Of a stretch of 64,000 nucleotides of DNA, positions 12,324 through 32,751 are shown in pieces (position 1 is the first letter of the stretch; the number at the start of each line of letters is the position of its first letter). Under the pieces are notes generated by a model. It saw only the letters and a program-made list of their open reading frames with translations. It did no database searches and was not told the DNA's origin. Location: contig OX387605.1 in NCBI GenBank assembly GCA_947568835.1, forward strand, positions 6,948,418 through 7,012,417, given 5' to 3'. The stretch is from Protonemura montana. Its lineage: Eukaryota; Arthropoda; Insecta; Plecoptera; Nemouridae. The position numbers and the translations under genes were made by a program.

Positions 12324-13111
12324 CATTTCACTAAAAACAACCTAAAATCATGTACACTGTAAAATTATTGCTCAGTTTAGTTAGTAAGGATCCCCAATTG
12401 GCGTGGGAGTATTGACATTACTTATTTAGATATTTGAAACAAAGAACAAATTGCAATTTAATAAAATCCAGCTTAGCGAAATTATGAAAGTACCCTCAGT
12501 AGCAATTAAGATATTGTGTCAATCAATAATGCAAATTAATTAACATCGATGATTGAATTAAGTATCCTTTCGTCGGTAGAACGTTGAAGCATTCCTGACA
12601 ATCATGATTGGCAAGCTCTAGTATTATGGCCTCTGTGTTAATTAAATAATGTGAAAGATATATAATTGAATGAAAAAATAATGTGGACATGGTGAAACCC
12701 CGCTCTAGAAGGCTAACAACTGATATAAAAGTCCGCACTGTTTTACCGATTGAGGTCATTAAACATGTAAGAAGGTATGATATTATTACAAGTTATCAAC
12801 GTAATGGTCATGTTTATAGCGGTGAGAAACTGCGATTGTAGATATCTCAAACACCTATAACTTATTAAAAAAAACTCGTTCAATAAGACTGCACTAATTG
12901 AACTTCAGAGTAATATGCAAATGTAGAGTAATTATAAAGTGCATGTTAAAATGCGTTGCAATCATGTGGTTTTACTTCAAAATTGCATGCAAACGATAAT
13001 GCGTCATATTTCACAAGCCAGTTCAGGTACCTATCGTTGCGCTGAAAGAAAAAGTACACAATGTATCAGCTAATTAATATTTAAGCTGTGTTACTTGTGT
13101 TGCATTTTTGA

Positions 13112-13375
13112 ACGCAGAACGAAACTGAAATTTATGAAGATTGGTTAGTTGTAAGCAAATTTAATGGTAAGTCAAAATTGTCGTTCTTGATACTGGAAGC
13201 TAATCAGACTAATCAGCTCCAGACTTTAGGGAAATATTATAACGATGTAAATTTTAAAAATTATTGTGTCTGCCGAACAGATTTATACCGAGCTGGCTGC
13301 AATATAGCTATAGTACAACGATGCACTTTTGATGAAGATCCAATTTGGTTTAAGTTATTTGCCCGAACATTTTAA
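13112..13375 (+). other. Unassigned open stretch, possible terminal exon or relic
   Basis: The frame is open from just after TGA at 13,109 to TAA at 13,373, 87 codons, with no useful ATG in frame. A possible acceptor CAG sits at 13,115-13,117 at the start of the open stretch, and a consensus donor GTAAGT lies inside at 13,167-13,172. The predicted residues are protein-like, with a Cys-containing segment (NYCVCRTDLYRAGCN) and FDEDPIWFKLF near the end. I do not recognise the family. It could be the end of an upstream gene, a pseudogene fragment, or chance. If the internal GTAAGT is used, a 49-base exon 13,118-13,166 is conceivable. The link to hth is unknown. Confidence 0.15.
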
Positions 13376-16234
13376 TAAGCATATCATTATCATTGAAAAT
13401 TTCCAAGCAAGATACCCTTTTTTTAATGTAGAAAAACTGTTGGAGTTTAGTTATATGTTGTGTGAGTTGCTGCAATTGCACGTATGAGCAAGTATAATGC
13501 ATTGTCTTGGTTGCGCTATAAAGTGTGAAGCCTACATGTTGGTTTTATATGATTTAATTAACTGACGCTCGTGAGATCAGGCTGAAGATGTCTGTTCGCA
13601 ATTGCACATCTCTTTTTTTTTACATGCCATTTGATTTTCGTGGTAGATTCTTTTGTGGTGTAACATTTAGCATAATACCCATTTCTAATACCCACTCTTA
13701 GCATTCCACATTCGCTTTGTATTATTTCTTTTTGTCTTAAGTGTAGGGTGCACATCAAAACTATTGCTTTTCTACCTAAATGAAATCAAGAAATCAAATC
13801 AAATATTAAAAAATAATACAACACAAACTCTTTTACAACGAAAGTTTGATCAGTGATAATCATAAATCAAGCTAGTACAAAATGCTCTTCAACTAAAGCA
13901 TAAAACCTTAGCTTTACGAAGCAATAAATAACCAACTTCATAGCTGAGTAGGTACAATGATTCCTGTTTCAAAGAAGTGATCCAAAACGATTTTCTTTTC
14001 TCATTTGACTGATGTCATGGCATTGGGTCGGAGACTACTTATTCGAAACCCACCACAACTAAACAGTAGAACCTTTTACATGTTAATCTGCGCTGCGCCT
14101 GTCGCGTTCTATATACGTTCAGACATTCAGAATGTAAAAAGTAGCTTTCAAAACAGAAAATGATAAAGTGTTGGGCGTGTTACGGCGAGGCAGATACACG
14201 CAAATGTGCTTTTTACTCATTTCAAATAAGTTGCTGTAGTTTCTTTCCATCTGAATAGTAGCAGAGATTGCATATTGCTACAGTCAGACAGATTTGGTTA
14301 AGGTATGGGCATGTTGCGAGCACTATTAGCTGGTCTGGAATCCATTTAGAAGCAAACTTGCACACCAGTTGAAAAACAGAGAGGAACCTTGACTCCTAAT
14401 TTCAAACGTGAATACATTTAGATAGAGATCTGTTCTTATATAATTAACATAATTTCTTTTCTATATACCGATTGGGTCCTTGAATGTCTGAGAGCTCGTG
14501 TTTTCTTTTAATTGTTTCTATCATCAACGCTTTAGAAAATAGATTCGATGTTTGTATGGTATTGTCCTTCTCATACAGATTATTTTTTGAGAAAAAGTAT
14601 AACATATTTAATAAAGTAAATTACTTTAAAAATACAAAAATTGGCTAATTAAAAATAAGTTCATCTTGCTTGCTCTTCGTGGCTATCCCCTAGTTGGTCA
14701 GTTGGCTGTAATACATTCAGGATCAATCAAGGATCCTGCCGCTGACGGCTACAACATAGCATAGTAGTTCCACCGTTTGCCAACAGGTTGCTCTGGCAAC
14801 TTCTCCGCTAGCGTTTCTCGGCGACACGGCACCTCCACCGTGTTAAACCAATGTTTCATTTTATTCCAGTATTTAGGGGGTATAAATAAGGAAAAAATAC
14901 TCTAATAAACGCGAAATTTTGGGATGTTTACAGAATACAATTTTGTTTTACTCTGTTACATTTTCACTGTATAAGGAAAGCAAAAAGGAGTTGTAGCCAA
15001 AAGTTCATGACTGTACATTAAGTTGTGCCAATCCTCCATCATGATTTCGTCCACTATATGTTGAGAAGTATGACTGTCCGTCAACACAGTTTTTCTAAAT
15101 CTGATCGAAGAAAAAATAAGAAAAGAAAAGAGATCTGAAATAAAAAAATTGCAAATATCAGTTAGTTTTCGACATAAATATAACCAATTTATAGCCAAAG
15201 CACAGAGCCAAAGTATACTTTTCGCACGGTTTTCTTGGAATTGTGAAAGAAACTAGCAAACACTATAATACAAGGGGATCTTGACTGGCAATAAACCATG
15301 TCGGAGTTGCTGGGGCACACGTCGGAGGTAGCGGCGACGGAACGGGCGCGGGCCGTTGGCTCGACTGAGCGGGACCGATCCATCACACGTGAGCGTGGAA
15401 TTGATTGGAAGTGACGTCTTGTCATCAGTCGGTACCTTGTGATTGCGTCGTGTGGCAACCGAGAGCTTTAAAGAGGAACACCGTGTCAAACTTTAAAATA
15501 GCGACAAGAAGAATGCATTCATTGCCGGCTTTATATCTTCTGGTAGCTATATGCTTTTGCACAAATTCTTGGCCGTGTGCGTATGTCAGGCACAATGTGG
15601 AGTTATGATGGATAGAGCGTGGAAATGGCAAAGAATTACTGAACTAGCTGGGAAATACGAAAAAAGTAAGAAAAGATCAGTTCTTTTGGAAAATGAAGTT
15701 AACATATTTTTTTTAAAAAAGATTTTTTAACCTCCCAATAAGTCTTGGTTATTTAATCTACAAATGTATACGATTTCTTGGCCAGCAGAACTTTATTTAA
15801 TTACATCGTATTAATTTTCTTAGTCCCATATGTGCGTACTTCATCCCTTATAGCTCTTGTATCAGTGCTTCATATCTCATAAAGAAAAGAAAACATTTTG
15901 CTTGCATAAGCCAATAAAGCACGGGTAATTTAATCGCGTTACACACATAATTTACAACCAAATTTCAGGACATACTGACAGCTCAAGTGAAAAGCAGTTT
16001 AGCAATTGAAGAGCTTACATTTTTGAAATTGACCTGTGGTTTGACCACTTTACTCCATACCTAAACGCCGTACGTGTTACTGCCGCTATGCCTAATCACA
16101 CATCCACGACAATAACGCAATGGCTTGGAAATAATCCTGCCATTTGACGCGACACGACCGAAAATAAGCGAGAAAAAAAAACACACTGTCGAAAAGCATC
16201 GAGCAGAAGGGTTGGTGTAGGTTGGACTTGTTTC

Positions 16235-16260
16235 CCCGTCCCGTCCCGTCCCGACCCGTC
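16235..16260. repeat. CCGTC pentanucleotide repeat
   Basis: About five CCGTC units with one CCGAC variant, just left of the GC-richer hth upstream block. Confidence 0.85.
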
Positions 16261-16458
16261 TAAAAAGATGGAATCTAGTCTGTAGTTGAGCGTGTCCGTC
16301 ACCAGCCGCGCTGGCGTAGCATCCATCAGTCCCGCCCCTCTAGCGCGTCTCGTTCATCGAAGGGGCCGGTCTACAGTGCGCACGACGCAGCCAGACGATA
16401 TCTCTTCACGCAGCCCCCTCACTGACAGCCTTGCCCCCTCTTCAAGACTAGCAGGCAG

Positions 16459-16468
16459 TGATTGACAG
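16459..16468 (+). promoter_or_regulatory. PBX-MEIS (Exd-Hth) composite site TGATTGACAG
   Basis: Exact match to TGATTGACAG, the decamer bound by PBC-MEINOX heterodimers (TGAT half-site for PBX/Exd, TGACAG for MEIS/PREP). It lies 759 bp upstream of the hth ATG. Whether it is bound, and whether it is upstream of or inside the transcript, is inference. Confidence 0.45.
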
Positions 16469-17090
16469 TTCACAGGCGACTGCGAACAGCGCAGGATCTG
16501 CACCCTCTCCATCCACAACGGTCGGTCTGCTATTCGGGTACCACCGAGTTGGCGCAGAAGCGACAGAAATCCAACCGGTCGGTCGTGCAGCGTTTCTGTG
16601 ATTGTGTTAGTGTATTGTATGTGTCCCTTTCTACGTGTGTGAGTGAGTTTTGAAAATCCTCTGCATTTCGGGGGCAGCATCAGGAACAGTTTTCCTACAT
16701 TTCACACATCCAGCCAGATCTGGTACCGATGATTTGAACGTGTTGAAGACCTGGGGATCCTCTGTGACGGGCCACACCGGTAGTTCTCGATTCGGCGAGC
16801 GTGGATCCGTTCGACAACGTGTGCGTCGTGCTTCTGTAGTGCGTGTACCGTACGTGTAGCGATACAAGACGCCGAGTCCGAAGCGGCCATGTGCTGCAAC
16901 CGTTTTAACAGTGCTCTAATAGTGACACCGAAGTCACTATCGGTTTTATGAGTAGAATCGTTTTCGCGTAAGTTTTTCGTTAATTCCGGGACTTTTTCAG
17001 CGTATTCTACCGCGTGTGTGATTTTTTTTTGTTCGCGTTTAGTGTCTACGAAATTCGCTGAGGCGAATTGCAGTGTAATCGGGGTGCTTT

Positions 17091-17123
17091 ATGTGGGATT
17101 TACCAGGGTGCCACTACCACTAG
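17091..17123 (+). other. Short upstream ORF in the hth leader (10 codons)
   Basis: ATG at 17,091 opens a 10-codon frame, MWDLPGCHYH, ending in TAG at 17,121. It ends 103 bases before the hth ATG and does not overlap it. If this part is in the mRNA, the uORF could reduce initiation at the main start. Confidence 0.35.
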
Positions 17124-17226
17124 TGTCGTGTGTACCGGTGGTCGTTGATAGTTTCTTATCGACAGCGTTCAGCAAGCTGTAATAGTGGCCCTGCAAACGG
17201 CGCAGCCCGGTGCCGGACTGTCACTC

Positions 17227-17241
17227 ATGGCTCAACCCCGG
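17227..17241 (+). CDS. hth: Homothorax/MEIS coding exon 1 (MAQPR)
   Basis: Five codons, MAQPR, then the donor CGG|GTGAGT at 17,242. A start exon of only a few residues beginning MAQ is the normal arrangement in Hth/MEIS genes. The start is fixed by an in-frame TAG at 17,149-17,151 with no other in-frame ATG between. The context CTCATGG has G at +4 but C at -3, so it is of middling strength. The exon ends in phase 0 and joins TACGACGAC in exon 2 to give MAQPRYDDG, the canonical arthropod Hth N-terminus. Because only 15 coding bases are present, gene finders are likely to miss it. Confidence 0.93.
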
Positions 17242-19034
17242 GTGAGTGTCCTCTAACACTCTTCTTACCCCAACAACGACCAAGATTCAATGCCTTACCG
17301 TGTCAGCCCATCGTCGACGAATGACTCAGGAGCTAACCAGGATCTGGCATAGCCTTCAATGAAGTATCGCCTGCAACCTTCACCACAATAACACCGATAT
17401 ATGTTCGCCGGCATGCGTTAAGGTGCCGGTACTTGGAGGTTCATGACGAGAAAATTAAACGCGCGAGCCTAGACTTAATGCACTAAAAGGAATCGTTGAG
17501 AGGAAAGTCGAAAAACGGATGAAACGTTTGTTAAGAAATGAAGCCGGTCAGCCAATCACCAAATAATGAATCGGATACTAGTCGTGATTACTCCAGAATT
17601 TCGTTTTCTTGTTTTTTCCGGTTGTAAACGGTAGTCGGTGGTCGAACGAGCACATGTACCGAAATGACAAGACCGTGGTCATTAATATTCTCATTCGATT
17701 GTCTTTTCTTTGCAATGGGCCGACTAGTTTAGCAAGCGTGAGCAGTCCATGTGCTCGATGGCATGTGCTGGGGCGGGCAAGGAGTCGGATGTTAAGTGTT
17801 TTCCAAATGTCACCATCAATCAACGAGTAATGAATGAACTACGCCGGCCATGTTGGATATCGTCTGCAAGCCCAGGGTTCAGATAGAGTAGATAGCGATG
17901 TCAAGTCACTATTCGTCATAACTGCACGGGTCATAGACTCGAATAATTTTTGATGGCTTGCAATTTGTTTACTACAGAGGAATTTGGCTCGCAGAATGTT
18001 AGGTCCAATACCGATAATGTCAGTCCGATAGTGAGATGATTTCAAAAAATAGGGTTTGATTTTGCTGTATTTGAGTTTCGAGGGTTTCTTCTACTCCGAC
18101 TATTTCCCTATTTACAAATACGGTTTATTACTACGTCGGTCTCGAAACGTTCTCACTCATAAAAATTCTTTGCCAGCTTCGTTGTCGTTTGCGGTATTCT
18201 GTAGAGAATACCTTGCAAAGAGCTGACGAATTAAAAATAGGTCGTCTGCTGGAGTATTTTAATTACTAGTCTCTATGCCGTGATTAAAGGCCAGTCATTA
18301 AAGCGACCGACCGGCGAGGCTACAGTGTTGCTGGCGCGATTAATGACTCTGATACCAGCTTCTCAATTTCACTTCACCAAGACATCTTTTTCGTGAAAAC
18401 CAATTTGCCACTATCTAATTCCAAGATAGAAAATACACGCTGTAGGTAAAGGTATTGGATAATTAAATTCGAGTAATAAACCATTAAGTAGCAGTATTTT
18501 ATAGTTTTTTATGGTGGTGTGTAACATTCAATCAGTTAATTTGGAGGGTGTTTTCAAATGAAATGAGTTACAAGCGCTTTTCTAGCCTGTCGTTACGGTT
18601 GACCAGGGAACAGCGATCAACTACAGACTAAAAACTGAATTGGATCATCACGTTTCCGCGATCCACGTTCGAGCGAGAGAATTGGGTTACCCAGTTTAAT
18701 TGAAAGCACTTCCAACTATTTGGGCCGTCGGTATGAACATTTTTGCGACGGAGGTGCAGTCTGGCTCAAGACTTGTCTAGGTCTCGAAATATGCGAACAA
18801 GGCGACCAGAATATTGTGGTACTTTGATTGGTGTCGGAAGGTTGCAGTGCGTATAAAGAAATTAAATCGGTGTTATTCCCTATTTATTCCCTATTTCTCA
18901 AGTGCATGATTGTGAATAGCGATTCGTGATCGCTACCCTACCAAAACGAGCTGAAACTTCATCCCAAGTACTCAACCATATCGTCGCCGTCGGCCTCTGG
19001 TTCTAACCGTACCTGTGTTCTTTGCGGCCCGCAG
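17242..19034 (+). other. hth: hth intron 1
   Basis: 1,793 bp from GTGAGT to GCGGCCCGCAG. The frames are closed throughout and I see no other gene or clear repeat in it. Confidence 0.9.
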
Positions 19035-19252
19035 TACGACGACGGGATCCACCCCGGGTACATGGACAACGCTCCTCCGTCGATGTACGATCCACACGTC
19101 GCACACCGGCCACTACAGTCGCTGGCCGCGCACCATTCCCCACACATGAACATCCATCAATACCATGGAGGGAACCACGTCGCCCCCGTCGCCAACCATG
19201 TCATGGGATCCGTGCCCGACGTGCATAAACGCGACAAGGACTCCATTTACGG
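19035..19252 (+). CDS. hth: Homothorax/MEIS coding exon 2 (variable N-terminal arm)
   Basis: 218 bp encoding residues 6-77 plus two bases of codon 78. It begins YDDGIHPGYMDN and contains MYDPHVAHRP, a His-rich stretch (HHSPHMNIHQYHGG) and VHKRDKDSIY just before the MEINOX domain. This poorly ordered arm varies in length in the family, but YDDG, MYDPH and KRDKD[AS]IY are retained. The acceptor is GCGGCCCGCAG|TAC. The donor is TACGG|GTAAAT with GT at 19,253. Reading past it gives an immediate TAA, so the exon cannot continue. The split codon GG+A joins exon 3 to give YGHPLFPLL. Third codon positions are GC-rich compared with the flanking introns. No catalytic function is expected; the arm precedes the Exd/PBX-binding region. 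Confidence 0.97.
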
Positions 19253-28470
<9,218 letters not shown>

Positions 28471-28521
28471 ATTCGCCAGGAGAAGCCGTATTACATAGCC
28501 GATCCCGAAGTTGACTCACTT
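28471..28521 (+). CDS. hth: Homothorax/MEIS coding exon 4 (51 bp microexon)
   Basis: Seventeen codons, IRQEKPYYIADPEVDSL, residues 126-142. This is the segment linking the MEIS-A and MEIS-B blocks; the pattern IR..KP...(D/N)PE.D.L is the family signature. Acceptor TTGTTCACAG|ATT, donor CACTT|GTAAGT, phase 0 at both ends, so skipping would leave the frame intact. Its length equals that of the matching MEIS exon in vertebrates as I recall it. It is too short for ordinary ORF detection. Confidence 0.95.
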
Positions 28522-28588
28522 GTAAGTAGACGTTACCTTTTTACCTAGATTATAGTGGTGGTGTAAGCCGCCAACCCTATCATTACAG

Positions 28589-28675
28589 AGAGTTTTACAA
28601 AACTCTTTCCTGATCCGAAACGGCGACTACCTATACTCGCTAGTACCGCATTTTCAAACGCGGAGGGCATATAAT
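28589..28675 (+). other. Candidate alternative exon in intron 4 (87 bp, in frame)
   Basis: Bounded by CATTACAG on the left and GTAAGA on the right, phase 0 at both ends, and stop-free for 29 codons (starting RVLQNSF, ending RRAYN). It begins only 67 bases after exon 4 and would insert 29 residues between the two MEINOX blocks without breaking the frame. No such insert is known to me in Hth/MEIS proteins. The 67-base upstream intron would be short, so chance is a real possibility. Confidence 0.15.
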
Positions 28676-31094
28676 GTAAGAAAAATGCGTTCGTTATCAT
28701 TTCAATGAGCACACATAAAAAAGTAGTAAAACGAGAAATTTATTCACATTTTTTCAGTATTATATATTTTTTTTCTTGGATTACGCACTGAAATAAAAAG
28801 TCGAGATTGTGCAACGGTGAACCGCGCCGGTCGAGTTCGCGACTTGTCACGCAATGGCGTGCTGCTCGTATTACTTGCTATAATAATCGCGCTTTAGTTC
28901 AAAGAGTGGACGCCGCTGTCCTATAGTCGTGCCTAGTCTTACTTGAATTGTGCCTAACCTAAAATGTGCACTGACCAGGACCTTCTTGTAAAGATAAGTA
29001 CCTGCACTGCTTGAAGGTTAGGTTAGGGCTGTCAATTGCCGTAGATGTCAGTATTGTTTGAGATTCTTATAGGCTGTACTTAGTGCTTTCTACGGCTGCA
29101 CTGGCAGTATACAGGGACTTTTTTCTGGTGTCTGTGGATTTTACAATGTCATCCATTTCGCTGAATATGTTTTCAACCAGATCTGGGAAAACTGTAAGGG
29201 TTGTGATCTGGTCGTCGTGTGGAAATAGAGAAACACGTCGGCAAGAAGCAGTGAATATTTGCAAACATTTGTCATAGATGAGTCGTAATATAAAGGGAGT
29301 ATTTTATGGAAGTGCATGGAATTCATTTGATGGCGAATCGAATGCACCCTCGCTACACTGCTTAAATCTGCAAAATGATTAATGGACCTGCTGCTAATTT
29401 GTTTGGACTTATTGGTTATATTCGGTTCTTCAAATCGATATTTCCTAGTGTACAGAGAACAAGGGCTATAGGTTAGCCCTACATCACTTTCCCTAAATTT
29501 TCCCTGGATCAAGGGGTGCCACCATACAAAGATATCTGAAAGCAAACGATATTTTATCTCGATAGTGTAAGGGTTCTATTGAAACATGCTTATTTATACA
29601 GCGGCAAATATGCGTGGTGCTGTTTTGATTCCTAGTCATGGCTGTCCTATAGCAGTGAAGCAGACACGCTAGTTTGTTTACTGCCATTCAAATGGTGGAT
29701 TCGACACGGGAATTTACCAACTTTATTCGTACATTACAAATACCTTTCAAAAAATCCTCTACAGTGCTAATTTAATTCTGTATCGTATAATGTTGCATAA
29801 AATTGGCATTGCGTTATTAATTATCGCCAAGTGTCCGCGTTGCAAGCAGCATAACTGGTTCCTTGGCAGTGTTCAATATGCAGATCCATGGCTGGTCTAT
29901 CGTACACCGATATGCAGGTCTTAGGCAGGACACCGACAGGATGATGGCCGAGTGCCGTTGATGGGCGGCCAGCCCAGTGAAGGCCATCGATGGACAATAT
30001 TAGTGAGCGTCAACAAGTTCGTATGCAAATACAAGCGACGCCATCATTGCGCATTTCTGGTCCTGTTGTTTTTTTGTTTTTTAAGAATGTTGCATATAAT
30101 TTGATCATAAACGTATACAATGCACTGTCGAACGATTTATTTATCTCTGTCCATGGTTTATTCAATAGATAACAATTATTCGACTGTTCAGCTCGAATTG
30201 ACATTTGCTGGATGCTACGTCATTTTCTTTGCTGAATAGCAAACAGTTTATTCAAACAGGCAAAAAAAAAAATCGAAACTTTTTCTAATACATTTAACAT
30301 TTGAATAGATGTTTGTATGAATAATTTTGTTCACAATTTTCAGTTTGCATTAATCTACGATCAAACGAATCTATGACCTAACGGATTACTGAGGATTTTT
30401 GGCGTAGCAAAGGTTTACCGATGATGTTACCTTTGTCAGACACAAATTATATTCAAAGTTGAATTATCAACCGCCCCCTATTTCAAGTTATGTAATCCGA
30501 AGCTTCCAGTAGACGCCTGGCTCCACGGAAAGGAAGTGGAAGTCGGCTTGGACAGGGATGCTTAGTGTATAATGTGTGATCTAGGTGTAGAACAACCTAT
30601 TGTCAACACAAGCTCGATTATCTAAGGCAAACAAAGTCATCCCTACGTCTGCCAGTTAGCCTTCCTTCCTGCTGGAAAACTGTCTCCGATAGCTGTTGCT
30701 TCCACAGTTGGAGGTGTCTAAACTATAAACTGCAGCAAAAGCCTCTGGTACCAGACTTGCAGTCGACGCCAAGTCACTGGGAATGGCCGAAGTAATGTCT
30801 GTAATCAGTGACTCTTCGATTTTCTTAAGCTGAAATGTTAGCTGTCTCTTTTTAGCATACATGCAAAGCAATTATGAACATAGTATTAACTTTTCTTTGA
30901 CGTAAAGATAAATATAGAAGGGCATGCTAAAAGTGACCTCGACGAAAAACATTGAAGCAAATTGGCCCATGGCAGATGATTCAAAGTTCCCGACACATGA
31001 GACATACCTACGTGCAGGGCGCGAGCTCTCGTCTAGGTATCGTACGCGTGTATATCTGTATCGGATGTACTTACGCCCACATTAGGGTCGTTTA

Positions 31095-31108
31095 GGGGGG
31101 GGGGGGGG
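31095..31108. repeat. Poly-G run of 14
   Basis: Fourteen consecutive G, about 180 bp before a second run of 18. Confidence 0.95.
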
Positions 31109-31290
31109 TCACTATTATAATGTCAACAGGCAGCAGCGATACGTGCTGAAAGGCCGGTCGGCGTTTAGGCAAGCAAGTCTGCTTAGCTTATCGCGCGCCA
31201 GCCATGCAGGCGCGTCGGAGGTGGAACACATCCCCGGTGCGACCACAAGCGTACACAATGCCCTCGTAATAGAGGTACCAGTGTCAACAT

Positions 31291-31308
31291 GGGGGGGGGG
31301 GGGGGGGG
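31291..31308. repeat. Poly-G run of 18
   Basis: Eighteen consecutive G in intron 4, on the sense strand of hth. Confidence 0.95.
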
Positions 31309-32700
31309 CATTTATTTGGCGGCCGCGGGGTTGCCGGAAATTGGGGGATCATGACAGAGACGTGCGTGAAACATGGGATAGATTATACGTGTGACCCGAT
31401 ATGAAAGCTATAGGCATTTCATAAGTTGCTTATTGGAAAAACGAGGCTAGCTTTAGGCCAAATTGTGTATGCGGTACATGAATGTCTTGCAATTTGCACA
31501 CGAGAAAATCAAGTCTTTCAAAACCAACTCGCCCATAGCCACCAAGTAGTGTGTTCATTTTGATCTTTGCATCTCGCGTATTAAGCCTAGTCTATACAAT
31601 CAACGTAATAATACATTTCCTTTCTCTTAAAAGCTGTAATTACGCATATAATAATACTGATTAGTGGTAATTGTTATTGTATTTTCCACACGTGGCAAAA
31701 TGACGGCGCAAGCCTCGACCAGACGGACGTTGGTTGGTCCTTGAGTTTATTGGACAACAAATTGCTGGGCTTTACTCGAAAATGCCCATTGCTTTGACTG
31801 ATCTTTAATGTCTTCGACTATAAGAGGTTCTCTGTTATGATTCTCCTTGTCCACCAGACTAGATGTTGTCGTTGATAAATTAAAATCTCATGTTTGTTGT
31901 ATTCAACAAGATGCGAAGTCTCTGTCTGTTGCATTGGATTTGAGACCAACCTAATTCTGTCGATCTCTGTTGCATTTTCCGCATGGACATATTGCGGCCA
32001 TGTTCATAAGAAATTAATGTCTAGAGATCAAGATCATTAGCTCGCTGGCAAGGTGTTCCTCCCACAATATCTGCTTGTGCCTTTCTCCAGTCACCCGTAC
32101 CTACCCACGTACTAGCGGCACAGCGTCGAGTATAGACTATGTTCGTTCCAATAACTTCCTAATTGATTAATGAGCCAGCTCATAATCAATCTCTGTGAAA
32201 TCACGGTGGGCTTTGTTTATGATTGATTCCTATTTAAAGCATTCTAGTAATAAAATAAAAACAGAAAAAACATGATATGTATTTTATGCATTTATTTAAT
32301 TGGATGAATATTTATGGAAGCGGAATCATTTGATCCGTGGTGGCAGAAAATTAATTGAAATTTGCTAGCCAGGTACTCCCTATGGTTGAAAGTCAGTGGT
32401 GTGCAATGGCATCCATGCGCCAGGGAGTTGGAACGGAAAATCTAGTCCTGTCGGCCTGCCTGCTGCTTACATTATATGTCTGCTTGTTGTGGGCCGTAAT
32501 GGCTCTTCAATCGGCATAATTGCACATTAAAACGATTCTTATTGAATATGCATTGCGGCGATTATTCTTGTTACAGTGTTGGTATTTATATTTTCATGAT
32601 CAAGTTATACTTCACGGTTCGATATCGTCCAAGTTAAACCATTTCTGAAACTGTCTTGAAATTGTCTTGAAGTTAAAAACATTTCTCTCTTCTGTTGCAG

Positions 32701-32751
32701 ATGGTGCAGGCGATTCAAGTACTTCGGTTTCACCTTCTTGAGTTGGAGAAG
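32701..32751 (+). CDS. hth: Homothorax/MEIS coding exon 5 (51 bp microexon, MEIS-B start)
   Basis: Seventeen codons, MVQAIQVLRFHLLELEK, residues 143-159. This amphipathic helix opens the second conserved MEINOX block and is almost identical across animals; its leucines are part of the Exd/PBX contact surface in the family. Acceptor CTCTTCTGTTGCAG|ATG with a good pyrimidine tract, donor GAGAAG|GTAAGA, phase 0 at both ends. It pairs with exon 4 as a second frame-neutral 51-base exon. Loss of this exon would be expected to abolish partner binding. Confidence 0.96.

Larger units (their letters stand above)
7121..16379. other. Region upstream of hth with no confident gene
   Basis: Mostly AT-rich DNA between the mobile element and the GC-richer block preceding the hth start codon. 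It holds a GAT microsatellite (8.4 kb), a poly-C run (11.56 kb), a 13-base tandem repeat (12.3 kb) and a CCGTC repeat (16.24 kb). Two open stretches at 11,146-11,559 and 13,112-13,375 are described separately as uncertain. I see no homeodomain, housekeeping or RNA gene here. Upstream noncoding hth exons could lie in this region but cannot be recognised from sequence alone. Confidence 0.5.
16380..17226 (+). promoter_or_regulatory. hth: Probable hth proximal promoter and 5' leader (bounds approximate)
   Basis: This block is visibly richer in GC and CpG than the DNA on either side and ends at the hth start codon. It contains a perfect PBX-MEIS decamer (16,459-16,468) and a short upstream ORF (17,091-17,123). 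The main frame is closed upstream by TAG at 17,149-17,151, so the coding region cannot extend into this block. I could not identify a TATA box or a convincing initiator, so the transcription start is not placed. A GTAAGT at 16,968-16,973 and a TTTTTCAG near 17,000 are only 30-odd bases apart, too close for a normal intron between them. Confidence 0.4.
28522..32700 (+). other. hth: hth intron 4
   Basis: 4,179 bp from GTAAGT to CTCTTCTGTTGCAG. It contains a possible symmetric 87-bp alternative exon close to its 5' end (28,589-28,675) and two poly-G runs at 31.1-31.3 kb. No other gene is recognised. Confidence 0.88.
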
